From Trichuris trichiura (Eukaryota; Nematoda; Enoplea; Trichinellida; Trichuridae): a DNA stretch of 64,000 nt. The stretch lies in NCBI GenBank assembly GCA_037903355.1, contig JBAJFE010000014.1, positions 992,001 through 1,056,000 of the forward strand, in the 5' to 3' direction. This document shows, in pieces, positions 1-12,169 of this stretch (the stretch's first letter is position 1; the number at the start of each line of letters is the position of its first letter). The notes beneath the pieces were generated by a model. It made no database searches. It was not told where the DNA came from and saw only the letters and a list, made by a program, of their open reading frames with translations. The position numbers and the translations under genes were made by a program.

Positions 1-59
1 AAGCGTTTGGCCAATTTGTCTTGCATACAGAGAGTCTTTCAGAATTAGCCAATTCTGAA

Positions 60-3000
60 ATGGCAAATTTTGCCAGCGGTGATAGTGGCGAAGTGATCTT
101 CGGGACGGAGTCGAGTTCAAGCACGGAGGAGTCGCGGGTCATGTCTGAGAAGGTCCAACAGATGGCCAGTTCTATTTACAAGGAGTTCGAACGCATGATA
201 CAACGATTTGGCGAAGATTCTGTCAAGGTAGACTATTGCTTGCTGTCATATCTTTGCAACTGCTAGTGACAGGACTTAATGCCTTTGGTGGTAAGCATGT
301 TGGAAGCATTGGATTTGTCCCAGTTGGAAAAGGAAGAGCATGAAGTTGAGCTTGAGCTTTTAAAGGAAGACAACGAGCAGTTGGTCACTCAGTACGAACG
401 CGAAAAGGCGCAGCGAAAACTTGTCGAACAGGTTGTACTTACTCCATTTTTGCATATTGATGTGTCGGATTGTCCTTTGCAGCGGTGCATGGAGCTGGAA
501 GACATTTTCGACGACGAAAAGAAGGAGCTTAGAGACAAAATGGAGTCGCTTGAGTCGATTGTACGCATGCTCGAGCTGAAGGGAAAGAATTCGGCCGATC
601 ATGGTCTTGCGTCGATTGACAAAAATCAATTTCACTTTGTTTGGTCAATTTTGAAATTTCAGTGTGCAGACTCGAAGAGCGCGAAGTCGAGATGAAACAG
701 GAATATTCAAAATTACACGATCGGTATACGGAGCTTTTTCGCACTCATATGGACTACATGGAGAGAACCAAGTTCCTTATGGGCGGCGACAAGTTCGACG
801 TCTGCAGTTCCTATGTTAGCAATCAGCCCTCCAAAGGGTGCCTCGTCCATTTGTTCTTCCATTTTCTGTAACCATGTCGACCCTTTTAGATTCGTTATTC
901 CTCGATTCAATCGATTCGATCCAAGAGATTTTAACGAAACTGCAGAAACCATGGATAAAGAGAATGGCAGAGGTAGGTAGGATTGGCTTGGCATGGCGTC
1001 AATGTCATACCGTTTCCATTAGATACTTGTTACGACAGAGGATTGGTGACAGAAGTTGACTTTGGGGCGGTCGAAGAGATGTTGGATACCCCATTGCCTA
1101 GGTGCGTGTCTTAATTAAAGTGATAGCATGAAAAGCATGCTGTTGTAGGCAAAATGAACCGGATACTACGCCAGCTCCTTCCGAGAACATTTCGGAACCA
1201 TGCGAAGATGGTTTAACCGTAGATTTGACTGGTAAGCGTGGCTGCCTGCTTTGTTGTTCATTTTAATTGTGTTCCATAATTCGCTCTTACGATTCTCTTA
1301 CTTAAGGCGGCTTGGTTGACCCTGCAGAATTCGCTTCGGCGGGTTAGTACTTCTTGTTCTTTCGTAAGATTGCTTGCTTGTCTTCGTGGTGATACCCGTC
1401 AGGCTAAAATCCTAGCTTTGCTTTTTAGTGCGATCAACGTAGAATGCTGCATGAGTAAGCTTCGCTGCTTGTCCGCTAGATGGAAAGTTAGCTTTAGCTG
1501 CATGAGAGCTCGATAAAGCCTCTTTCATGTCTGCCGAAAGAAGGAAAGTATTGGCCTTTTTAGCTTCTCTAGCGACTTTTCATGAGAAGGCACAATAGGC
1601 AATGAGACACCGCAAACAAAAATGTTTTTAAATATTAATACTGGTAAATTTGGCTTTGCGTACTGGTCGGAGCATCTTTCAATGACTGCACGGTTCAAAA
1701 ACTTTTTTCTGACGTCTTCGTTGCATAATAGCGATAAAATAAATGCTTACCCGTTTATACGTACCGACTACGTTAACCACACGGTCGCGGTTATCTCTTC
1801 TTTGTAGAAGATGCTTATCCGATCACTTCTTCCATTGTTTCTTTCATAAAGCTATTGCATCCTTTTCTGAGGCCTGAAATTCGTTGTTTATTATTACGGT
1901 AGAACATTTTGAATTTTAGAATGATGCGCAGGGTGCTTATATGTCTTGCTTAATTTCCAGAATTTCGCACGGTTACCTCTTCTTTGTAGAAGACGCCTAT
2001 CCGATCACTTCTTCCATTGTTTCTTTCATAAAGCTGTTGCATCCTTTTCTGAAGCCTGAAATTCGTTGTTTATTATTACGGTAGAACATTTTGAATTTTA
2101 GAATGATGCGCAGGGTGCTTATGTGTCTTCCTTAATTTCCAGAATTTCGCACGGTGGGATTTGTTTTGTTATTGCGCATATTGGTAAATGCGCAGATTTT
2201 AAATGTTTTAAAAATAATAAAAGATGCCCGACTGAAATCTATAGCTATCGTAAAGTCATAGACGCTCAAGAAAATTTTTCTGTTAAGCGTCCGCAGTGAC
2301 TCGCTACGAGCAAAGAATGAAGCTAGCCTCATGTTGTATTTGGTTTGTCTTCTTTTTTTAAGTCGAAGCTCCGACCAAGTTCTTGAAACGTTTCTTTTTT
2401 GGTCAAATCAGGTTCTAGATGATGGATAGGTAGACGCATTAAACTGTTTGCCAGAATAACTTTCTTCATACAGACTTTGTAGATAGAATTAGGTTATTTC
2501 CGAATTGTTTTTTGCAGAACGGAATGTTGATAGCTGTTTTCAGACAATGTACTTCAACATCGTGATTCATCCTCGCTCATGCGTTTCTCACTTCGTAGTG
2601 TTCTCAATAACTATGTTACAAAAGGTTCTTATGCCGTGGAAACATTTAAGCAGCTCCTACGCTCAGTTTTAAAAAGTCATATCTTGAATATTGCGCAGAG
2701 AGCATACGCCGTGCTGTAGGACGCCTGTATCTCATTCTAGTGCAGGAATTTTGCCGCATCTATTCTCCGTTGCAACTTTCTAACAATACGTTATTTTTTA
2801 CTAATAATTTGCTGGCCGTATTTGCAAACGCTTTCTGCCCTGTAGGCTGCATGCTGGCAAGTTTTTCTAATGCTCAACTAACCGACTTTTTATCTTTTAA
2901 TCGTTCACTACGTTGGAACTTCCAGTGAACGACAGTCTGTTCGGTATGACTTTGATGTTGTGTTTGCGTGCGCCCGCTTTCAAAGCTGCTAACGTGCGCC

Positions 3001-6000
3001 TTAATAGGAATGGGCAGAGAAGTTGAAAACCTAATTAAAGAAAACAGCGAACTGTTGGAAACAAAAAATGCCTTAAACGTGGTCAAGAATGATCTCATTG
3101 CCCAACTGGACGGCTTAGTAAGGTAATAGGGCTATGTCAGCGTGACCCAGTCGGGCGTGCAACGACCCTTATTTACAGCGAGCAGGATATACTACGCGAA
3201 GAAATTCGCAGTTTGGAAATGATACGTGCCAAGCTGACTGAGCGTATTCGCGAGCTCGAAACTGAGCTCAAAGATGTCAAGCTCTCTCAGGAGCAAAATA
3301 AGGACGAAGGCGTAATTGCAGTGCCAAACTACGCACTTCTGCTTTGGAATGTTGTAATCTTTAGGCTGACGTGCCCATGGCTCATCGTAAACGCTTCACT
3401 CGTATTGAAATGGCTCGAGTTTTGATGGAACGCAATCAGTACAAAGAGAAACTTATGGAATTGCAAGAGGCAGTCAAATGGACGGAAATGATTCGCGCTT
3501 CTCGAACAGATCCCTCCTTAAAGCGTAAAAGAGGAAGCATATGGGATTTGTAAGCGGTTGTTTTGCTCTCCCACAAAGAATCCCCATTTAGCGTCTTTCT
3601 CTCTCAGCTTCAGCGGTTTATTCAGCAGTGGTAATCCCTCTCCTAGCAGCGGGCATTCGGTGGTGCAGCTACGTTATAATGCTCCGAACAAGCAGCTGAC
3701 GCCGTCGTCCGGAAAGGTCGCTCCTTGCTCAAGTACAAAATTGAAAGCGTTTGACTTTTTGGACGGCGGATAGTACGCGCAGTGTCTATTTTTGAGGTTG
3801 CCATAGCGTATCCATACATTGCAGCTCGAGTGAACGGCGAGCAGCTGAGCGTAAGGAACAATATAAACTAGTAAAAGCGCATGTGAAAAGGGACGAGTCC
3901 GGACGACTTCAAGCCTACGGTTGGAGCATACCTGCTTTGGAGATGCCAATGCCCTCTGTGCCAGTGCCAGTTTTTTGCCAGCCGTTGATTGAAGATGAAC
4001 CCACTTTGAAAGTTAGTTCACTTCCAAAAGCTCGCTAAATTTTCTATCCTTTGCGTACATGCAGATTTGGTGCGCTGCCGCCGTCGACTTGCGCGGTGGT
4101 TTCACCGAAGATGGTGGTTTCATAATCGGTAGCAGTGTGTTCTACTCAAAAGAGAAGTTGCAAGAGAATTTGCTCTCGGAGCCTGGCTCGATGAGCAACG
4201 AGCTTGAAAAGCTTGACCATGAGCTACAGGTTGGCACAATGCATACGAATCGCCTCCAGTTCAAAAAGTATCTATTGGCTTTAGGTGAAGCAGATGGAAT
4301 TGAAGGAGCAGGAGAACCATGAGTGGATGCAATCCAACTTGGTCTGGATTTGTAGCTCAGCACATGGCCGCAGTCTAGTCTCTGTTATTCACGCGAACAA
4401 ACCTGGTGAAGTCATTGATACTTTTACTCTTTCCTCCTCGCACGTTTTATGCATCTGCAGCGTCAGAGGTATTCAATTTTGTATGAATCCTTATCCAATG
4501 CATTTCTATTCTGTCTTTCAGGCACCGAACTGAAAGAATATATGTTTACTGCATTGTTTGACAAGTCGATTGCCCGTGACGGATCACCTCTGGTAGACGG
4601 CGAGGAAACCGTAATGGTTGGTGCCATACGATGGGTGAATCTGAAGTTGTCTGACGATGGGAGCATGTATTGTGCCACCGATGGTTCTCCAGAAAAAAAA
4701 GTAGAAGATTCAGGTTTGGACTCCTTCTTTTCCTTAACCTTGTGCTTTTTATTCATTATTTGCAAGAGACATTTCACTGCAACTCTTTCATTGTTGAATG
4801 AATGGGCAGTCCTATCCCTGGCTACATATGAATTGATGAGATGAGATTTTTTTTCTAACGCTCTTACGTACATTTCTTTGAGCTTCTAATGACGCTTACA
4901 AATTGTTTCTTTAACTGCATTTCAGCGAGTGCGTATTGGCGTGTCGTGTCTATTAGCATTTGAAGTGTTTCATACGGTACAAGAAAAGGGTGGTCAGGTA
5001 CAGTGATTTTGAAGATGTGGTTTCTTGGTACGGGACCGTATGTTTTCATAATGAAAAAACTTTATTACGGACAGATTCCCGTTTTATGTGTGATAAACTC
5101 CGAAGCTTTCAGGTCAATCGAAACCCGTCTTCAGCGGTCTTAAACCATAAATATAATTTGTGGAAGCGAAAGCAGTCATCTATCGTTTCTGACGATTAAG
5201 TAGCACATTAGAGTTCCTCAGAAGCAGGCTACACAGAACACTTTACGAGAACCTAGTGAAACACGTGGACCTTGCCACAAGAATAATTTTCTAATCACAA
5301 AAACAGGTACTGAAAACGAAATTTGATAGCATTCGAGACAGAATTCCGACAACATCTTCAAACCTTTACAGAAATATTCTACAAAGAACTACTAGGTCAG
5401 AGCTAAATTCAGCGATAATAAATCTTAGCTCGTTCCCTCTAAGTGAAAATGAAAAGCATATATTAGAAAAAGGACTTAACTTCGTCCCAACACCAAAACA
5501 ACCAATTCTCGACATCATTGCCTCAGTTGAAGACAGCCTATCTTCGGCGGACACACAAAAAGTCACACAGATCAAGAGTAATTTATCTACATTGATCCTA
5601 GGCCACCACTTCACTGCCACTTCGAACCTAAGCCGATATGAAATAAACAGCTTATATCAACTTAGAAAGCAACCCAACAGAATTATAACCAAAGCAGATA
5701 AAGGGAACAGAATCATCTTACTTGACAGAAGCACCTACATCGAAAAGATGACAGCTGTCTTGAACGCTAGCAATTATAGGCCCCTACCAACCGACCCTCC
5801 TGAGGTTTCCCGAAAAGATCTCTGATCTCTTCTCATCACATATGCCACAGAGTCCAAAGAACCTGCTATCACCAAAATGATAACACATCTTTAGTTTGCA
5901 TCGAACTTCAGACCCCCCGAGCTCTGTAGTCTCCCAAAAGTACACAAACCAGATGTCCCGCTGACACTGATAGTCTCCACAATTAACAGCATCACCACTG

Positions 6001-9000
6001 AACTCAGTAGATACTTAAGTAAGATCATCAAACCTCTAACGGGCAAGTAACCAGCCTTTGTCAAAAACAGCAAAACGCTCGTCAACGAAATAAGAAACTA
6101 TTGTTTGGAACCCGACGAGATTTTAGTCAGTTACGATGTAAAAGAATTATTTCCCAGCATGCCAATATCAGACAACCTCGAGACCCTGCACAATCTCTCC
6201 ACGGACACAAGTCTACCCAACGGAACTAAATTAAATCCGTTTCACATTGTCAAGCTGGTTTCGTTTTGCATGCAAGAAGGCAGTTACTTCACTTTTGATA
6301 ACAATCTAACGGAGTACCTATGGGCAGCCCCTTATCCCCTGTATTAGGAGAAATTTTTATGGAAAACTTTGAAAGACATGTTCGGAACTATAGTCAGACA
6401 CATAGCTCCACGCCTTTTTAAGAGATACGTAGACGACATCTTTGTCATTATAAAAGCTAGAAAAGAAGAACAATTTTTACAATTCCTCAACAACGTCACC
6501 CCTAACCAAATCGTTTTCACAATGGAAAAAGAAGATAACAAAACTTTGCCCTTTCTAGTCGCCTTAATTATTCGCACAAACGAAGGCCTTAAAAGCAAAG
6601 TATATAGAAAACCCACGCACACAGATCAGTATCTCAACTTTTCATCACATCATCCACGATCAGTAATGCTTGGTATCCTCTCCGGAATGATAGATAGACC
6701 AATTAATTTATGCAGTCCCGAATATCTCCAGCCAGAAATTGACTACATTAGAAAAATCTTCTACAAAAGTCATTATCCTAAATCCTTTATCAACCAAGTG
6801 TTCAACCACAAGCTTCAAACACGTGAGTCTCCAGAGCAAAACACCGCACGATACATGTTTGGTTATTCCTTGTGTGGCAGGTTTAGGCGAAAAGATTGTC
6901 CAATTAGGAAAAAGATTAGGCTTCAGAGTCTTTTTCAAGAGTTCGCCCAACTTCAGAGCAATTCTTCGCACTGACAAAACTAAAATCCCAGAAAACAAAA
7001 AGACAGGATTAGTATACGCGCTTGAGTGCTCTTGCTCAGGGATTTATATTGGTGAAACGGGAAACACCCTGGAGCATAGATTCAATGAACATTTAAAAAA
7101 ACTCACAAGTTACAATAATGCGAAGGCCATACTTAACGGTAGCAGCAATCTAACCACACAGCGAGGCAGACCAATCGGGAACCCAACAATTACAATGGAA
7201 AAAGCCAAACAAGCCTCTGTTGTAGTGGAACATGCGACGCAATGCACTCAACCATTCCACCCAAAAATCTTATGTTACGAAAACAATTTACGGTTAAGAA
7301 GAATCAAAGAAGCACTATACATTAGACACAATACGACTTACAACCACGATCAGGGAGCGGACATAAGTGAGATTCGGACAAATGTTGTGACGCGGTATAA
7401 TTGTTGCTCACTAAATGGTTGAAATACAAAGCCCCTGAAAACAAGGAAAATTAAATAATCAGAACAAATGAAAACGGATAAAAATTGCAATATATATGGA
7501 ACAAAGAAAGAAAAAAATGGGTACAAAATAGAAAAACTGTGATTAACAATGGAAGAAAATGTTTCGAAGAACAACCCAACGGAGTCGCGAATCTATAGGC
7601 TATACGGATCAAGAAGAAGAAGAAGACCGCTGACAGACTCAAAAGACAAAAATCTACCAACGGAAGATTTTAAAATGCCCGCTTTAAAATCTTCAGAAGC
7701 GATAGATAACTGCTTTCGCTTCCACAAATTACATTTATAATTTAAGACCGCTGAAGACGGGTCTCGATTGACCCGAAAGCTCCGGAGTTTATCACGCATA
7801 AAACGGGAATGTGTCCGTAATAAAGTTTTTTCATTAGGTACAGTGATGTAAGAAATAGCGCTTTCTCTCTACCATAATGGAAAGAGAGCTGAGAGCATGC
7901 GCGGATGCTAAACACGCCTAACAACGCGCCTTTTTGTAGCTTGCAGAAGCAGCTGATTACACTTAAGAACAATCAAAGAAACTTTTTATTAGGCCATTCG
8001 GCGGCACAAGTAAAATATTAATCCTGCTGGTGACATTGAGCTTATTAGTGCCTTGGGAAGCTTCATTAAGCTCATGCAATGCTGTACTCTCCGTTTGGAC
8101 GCGTAGGGATGAAAATTTTTTTAAAAAATGCACTGTTTATAAATACGTTGAAAAGGGGTATAGTTTCCCGCGCGCTTGGAAGGGTACTTGAAGATTATCC
8201 AAAACTAATTTAACTCCTGATTTCATTCAGCTGATTTAAAAATCCTTATCAGAATAAAGCCTTTGGCTCCCTTTCGTCGACACATTTGGTATTGAAGATA
8301 GCCATTTCTGAAAACTGTGTAAAGTAAGCATTGGATTAGGTACGTAGCTAAATTCCGTTGTTTCCATTTCTTAAGTTAGTTGGTATTTGAACTGTTGTAT
8401 TTTTTTATCAATCAGTGTTATTTTTCGTCGAGCTTATTTAACTCGTGCTCTTGACAATAATCGTCACGCCTTATAAAAGGGCGGCGCATCATTTTCATAA
8501 TTAATTGTTCTTCGCAGTTAGCTTGCCTCGTTGACAGAAGTTGATTTGTAGATTTACCTGCTGACGGTACACCGCGCGTGGAAAGTTCCGAAAAGGCATC
8601 CGAAATTCTCGTGTCCAGTTTTTCCGACGAGGATGGAATCGCCGTTGCAAGAAAGCAAGGTAATACGTTGTAGGCGTTGTAATTCTGACTAAGTTAGCGA
8701 ATAGTCCGCGTCGTAGACGTATCTGTAAGTGGCGCACAGTGTCCTGGCTCGATCGACGCCAATGACGAAGGTAAAGCCTTTGTTGCTACCATCGGCTGCG
8801 CTATGCGGTGACCGTCGTTGTGAGCTTCGCTCGTTCTCGTTCGCTGAGTGCTTCCCTTTCGAGTCATTCTCTCCTCTCGAACCTTTTCAGCCTACAGGAG
8901 GCGCCTGCTCACCCATCTGCCGGAGCACATCAAAGACGGTCTGCAAAAGTTTGCCGACTACATGTCGTTTGCTACCATTTTACCGACAGTATGGATGGGT

Positions 9001-10372
9001 AGCCAAGGCGGACAGTAAGAGATTTACTAGGGACAATCTGTTCAATGAATTTTCATCTTTTCAGCCTGTACATTCACTCAGCGGTATCCGAGTGGAGAAA
9101 ATGTCTTGTCACTGTTCAACTGGAGGACGCGGTCTTGGGAATCGTGTAAGTATTTTCGATTTTCCTATCGAGCATGCTGACTTTGTTCTCTTCTCACTGT
9201 AGGCAATATCGGAGCCGTGTTTTCGCTGCTCTTGCCAATGGAACAATAGCCATTTTCTGCCGGAAAAAGAGTATGACGTACACGTTCATGAGTTTTTCGT
9301 AGTGCGTGTAAATTTTGAAGATGGAGAGTGGTGCATGAGTGGATACTACCAACTGACCGTCGGTCAGCCGTCGTGTTCCGTTCGATGTCTAGTAGTCGTT
9401 GGGAATAAGCTGTGGTGTGGCTACAGGAACAAGATTTTTGTGCTTAACCCAGAATCATTGGAACTTGAGGTAGGTAAACGCTTGCGCATTTCCTCAGTAG
9501 AGAATTGTCTTCATTTTTTAAGCACAGTTTCGACGCTCATCCCCGCAAGGAAAGTCAGGTACGCCAGCTGGCATGTCTAGGCGACGGAGTTTGGTGCTCC
9601 ATTCGACTTGACTCTTCCCTGCGTCTGTTCCACGCCAAAACGTTCGCTCATCTGCAGGATGTTGACATTGAACCTTACGTGAGCAAAATGTTAGGTAAAC
9701 ATTACAAAATATCCATATTTAACCTTCTTTTGAACGCCCTTCGGTAGGCACCAGCAAGCTGGGCTTTTCATTCGTTCGCATAACTTCGTTACTGCTTTCC
9801 TGCAAGAGACTTTGGGTGGGCACTGGCAATGGCGTTATCTTGTCAATACCGCTGACTGAAAGTTGCCGTAAAGCTTCGATCGGGGCCAAAGAAGCTGACA
9901 ATGGACATGGTGCGCCTGGAGAAGCAGTGCGAATTTATTCAGACGCAACAGGTTCAAGTGATCAAGTGTCGCCTGGAACTTTTACCCCCTATTGTGATAT
10001 GGTACTTGCCCAGTTGTCTTTCCACGGCCACAGGGATGCTGTAAAATTCCTCGTCTCAGTTCCCGGTAAAATGATTTAGTGCCTATTCTCTGTAAAGTAA
10101 TTACTTATTCCTTGCAGCTAGCGAGGCTTCAGACCGAGCGAGCGTCGTCGAGAAATCTACCGAAGATCGTGGCAGCACAATGGTAGTAATATCCGGAGGT
10201 GAAGGCTACATCGACTTCCGAGTTGGTAATTGGAATTTTGCACCCATCGCTTGCTGTTCAAACGTGGATTTTCGTTGCAGGAGACGACGACGAAACAGAG
10301 ATTGGCAGGAGCATGATGCGCCGGCGCGATTGGTCCCACCTTATTGTCTGGGAAGTAAAGAATGGCCTGTGA
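60..10372 (+). CDS. unc-16: JNK-interacting protein 3/4 homologue (UNC-16/JIP3), multi-exon
   Basis: Scaffold that links kinesin-1/dynein to JNK-pathway kinases and vesicle cargo in axonal transport. Similarity to JIP3/4 runs almost end to end: RH1 region ([28 protein letters not shown]), leucine-zipper coiled coil ([16 protein letters not shown]), RH2 region ([20 protein letters not shown]), then the C-terminal WD40-like half ([60 protein letters not shown]; final [11 protein letters not shown]). Exons I can place: 60-227, 273-431, 483-603, 663-about 830, about 892-970, 1022-1101, 1150-1231, 1308-1343, about 3008-3121, 3179-3310, 3365-3549, about 3610-3768, 3822-4012, 4062-4228, 4285-4469, 4523-4711, then after a 3.8-kb intron about 8553-8659, 8715-8771, 8898-9016, 9065-9147, 9204-9271, 9301-9470, 9525-9693, 9749-10063, 10117-10225, 10281-10372. 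The fourth and fifth exon borders are the least certain. The start is the ATG at 60, just ahead of the conserved MSEKV block. The stop is TGA at 10370. The long intron 4712-8552 holds the Penelope-like element. Confidence 0.93.
1794..2155. repeat. Tandem direct duplication, period 182 bp, in a unc-16 intron
   Basis: Two adjacent copies (about 1794-1975 and 1976-2155) both begin with CTTCTTTGTAGAAGA and both contain TTGTTTATTATTACGGTAGA and AATTTCGCACGGT, differing at only a few positions. They lie in the intron between exons 1308-1343 and about 3008-3121. No coding potential is seen; this looks like a recent local duplication. Confidence 0.9.
5049..5197 (+). repeat. Left inverted arm (pLTR-like) of the Penelope-like element
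   Basis: About 149 bp starting AATGAAAAAACTTTATTACG and ending near TTTCTGACGATT. It is the reverse complement of 7687-7835 at roughly 90% identity by eye. It contains a degraded copy of the GGGTC/GACCC stem described among the findings. Confidence 0.88.
5288..7422 (+). pseudogene. Penelope-like reverse transcriptase / GIY-YIG endonuclease, decayed
   Basis: Would make the PLE polyprotein that nicks DNA and reverse-transcribes the element. Recognisable blocks in order: an N-terminal region with [15 protein letters not shown] (5688-5735), palm motif A-like [15 protein letters not shown] (6119-6163), motif B-like [10 protein letters not shown] near 6317-6346, catalytic YVDDIF (6426-6443), the downstream [20 protein letters not shown] block typical of PLEs, and a GIY-YIG domain [18 protein letters not shown] (about 7009-7062). 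The reading frame is broken by in-frame stops near 5823, 5894 and 6050 and by frame changes near 6315, 6418 and 6890, so the copy cannot make a full protein. Both catalytic aspartates of the YVDD motif are retained. Confidence 0.9.
7687..7835 (-). repeat. Right inverted arm (pLTR-like) of the Penelope-like element
   Basis: Reverse complement of the arm at 5049-5197. This copy has the intact stem: GACCGCTGAAGACGGGTC, a six-base loop, then GACCCGAAAGCTCCGGAG (about 7745-7787). The outer end CCGTAATAAAGTTTTTTCAT directly abuts the right target duplication, so there is no tail on this side. Confidence 0.88.
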
Positions 10373-10448
10373 AAAGCGTGGGAATTGTTTTCTTATGTCA
10401 ACACTGGCGGAACGTTTTGACTCCCTGGCTTAAATGTTCGCCCTGTGA

Positions 10449-10454
10449 AATAAA
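10449..10454 (+). terminator. Poly(A) signal of unc-16
   Basis: AATAAA lies 77 bp after the unc-16 stop codon. It is the first such hexamer downstream and is a plausible end for this transcript. Confidence 0.6.
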
Positions 10455-12169
10455 ACCCGCATTTTTAGTTTCTTCGTTCAACCTTTAAGTTCTCACAACT
10501 AGATGTTCATAAGGAGTGCGTAACTTTTTGTTGTTGAAGGTAAGGTCAGCCAATTTTAATGAAGAAACCAAACTGTAATAGAAATTAAGAGCTTTCAGGA
10601 CCGTAGTCAGCGTAAGAAGTAGAGATGGGTTAGTGAAGATTGCTTTTGCCCCTTTTGGTAGCGTCGGTGACTGAAATGAAAAAGTAAGCTGAAATTATGA
10701 AAACAATCCTGAAGACTGTGTGCGATTTGCAGCTTAGAGTTTTAAGGTTTGTAGATTCCGTCAACAAGGTTAATTTATTCTTCAGATTACCGATGCCACG
10801 GTATTTGCCAAATAAGCATCTCCTGAAATTAGGATTTGCGGATCTTTCCCGCTAAAGTCATCCATGTTATACTGTAACTTTTCAAAATCACCAAGAAATG
10901 CAGGTACCAAGTGAGGTTGATCTGCCCTCATGCTAAAGAAAACATGACTTATTTCGAACTGATGTACAATTCTTGAACACGGGGTGTTTCTTAACTGACT
11001 TATTTCGAACTGATGTGCAATTACTTAAACAGAAGAACCCAAGAATTGGTTGCTTGTTTTGGTTAAAACAACTTTTTAACATATTCACGCTTTTACGATT
11101 GTTCCGAATCAACCTGTCCGTGACTTAGAAAGATTGTTTTTCGTTAGCGAAGCTGTAAGGGTGCACTCTATCCCGTCATCAGTGCGTGATGATAAGTCCA
11201 AATGGACCTTCAAGATATGCTGCAAAGGTGATTGCACGCGAGTTTAAACAGAAAGAATTGCACTTTTTGGAAATAGTTTCCATTCCATCCAGAAGAAGAT
11301 GACAGAGGTGCAGATATAGTTCCTTTCTTGGGACTCTTGCTTGCTGACGCATAGAAAATTAAACAGCAAAGGATTCTTGCACATACGCCTGGTAATGAAA
11401 AATGTGCCTTTAACGAATCCGCATTCATGAAGCAAAGTGAAATAACTAACTGAAAGTTGAAAGCACTCAGAAAAGGTTTAATTCTACGGCATGGTGAAAT
11501 AGGGACGAAATCTACTGAAAGTAGAATTTTAATTCATAAATGGTCTAAAGAGCTGAGGACGAAACTAGTCATTAATAGTTCATAGAACCTTGCAAATAAG
11601 TTCTTTATTTTTAGAAAACTTCATACGTTTGCACAAAATGTCGAAAAATTGATTACATTAATTTCAATTCATTCCTATTTCGCACCTTTATCTGGACAAA
11701 ACATACAACGCGGGCTCGTAATTTTCATAAAAAGAATTAATTAGTGTGGGAAACTTCGAAACATTCCGGAAGCGGTGTGTCGAAGCTGCTCACATTATTT
11801 GCGCGATCTTTCAACACTTTGGATAAATAATTTAAAAAGGTATTAGCGTCGAATGGGAACCTTTCTAAATTTTTCTCTATGCGCTGCAAGTAGAAACAAA
11901 TTAGCCGCAACAGGTGAGTGCTCATCCAAGAGCTTCATATTTTTTAGATAAAGCGTATTTCTGTCGAAGGGAAAATAAGCTGAACTGTTTTAAAAAGGAA
12001 GATGTTAGCATTGTTCTTACGACTTATTTCTAGCTTAAATCAGTCTCCATACTTTTTTAATTCGAAACGCGCATTGGTCAAATTTGAGTAGCTGACTGTT
12101 TGCTCGATTGCCTGTTAATCATATATTTACACAGTACAGTAGTACATAGGCTCTTTTTGTTGTACGGAA
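10455..12169. other. Intergenic gap, unc-16 to PSMD8
   Basis: AT-rich spacer with no open reading frame that looks coding. It holds one small duplication (10945-11030). No RNA gene or transposon end is recognised. Confidence 0.6.
10945..11030. repeat. Short tandem duplication, 51-bp period
   Basis: TGACTTATTTCGAACTGATG starts at 10945 and again at 10996, followed by TACAATTCTTGAACA and TGCAATTACTTAAACA. Two diverged copies in the intergenic gap. Confidence 0.75.

Larger units (their letters stand above)
5008..7835 (+). mobile_element. Penelope-like retroelement with inverted terminal arms and 12-bp target duplication
   Basis: The element is bounded by the direct repeat AGGTACAGTGAT at 4996-5007 and 7836-7847, which I read as the target-site duplication. 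Inside are inverted arms of about 149 bp (5049-5197 and 7687-7835). Left of the left arm is a 41-bp single-copy tail (5008-5048) containing TTGGTACGGGACC. The interior encodes a broken reverse transcriptase plus GIY-YIG nuclease. PLEs are known to carry pseudo-LTRs in direct or inverted order, a short extension on one side, and variable target duplications, so this layout fits that class. It sits in intron 4712-8552 of unc-16, sense to the gene. Confidence 0.9.
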
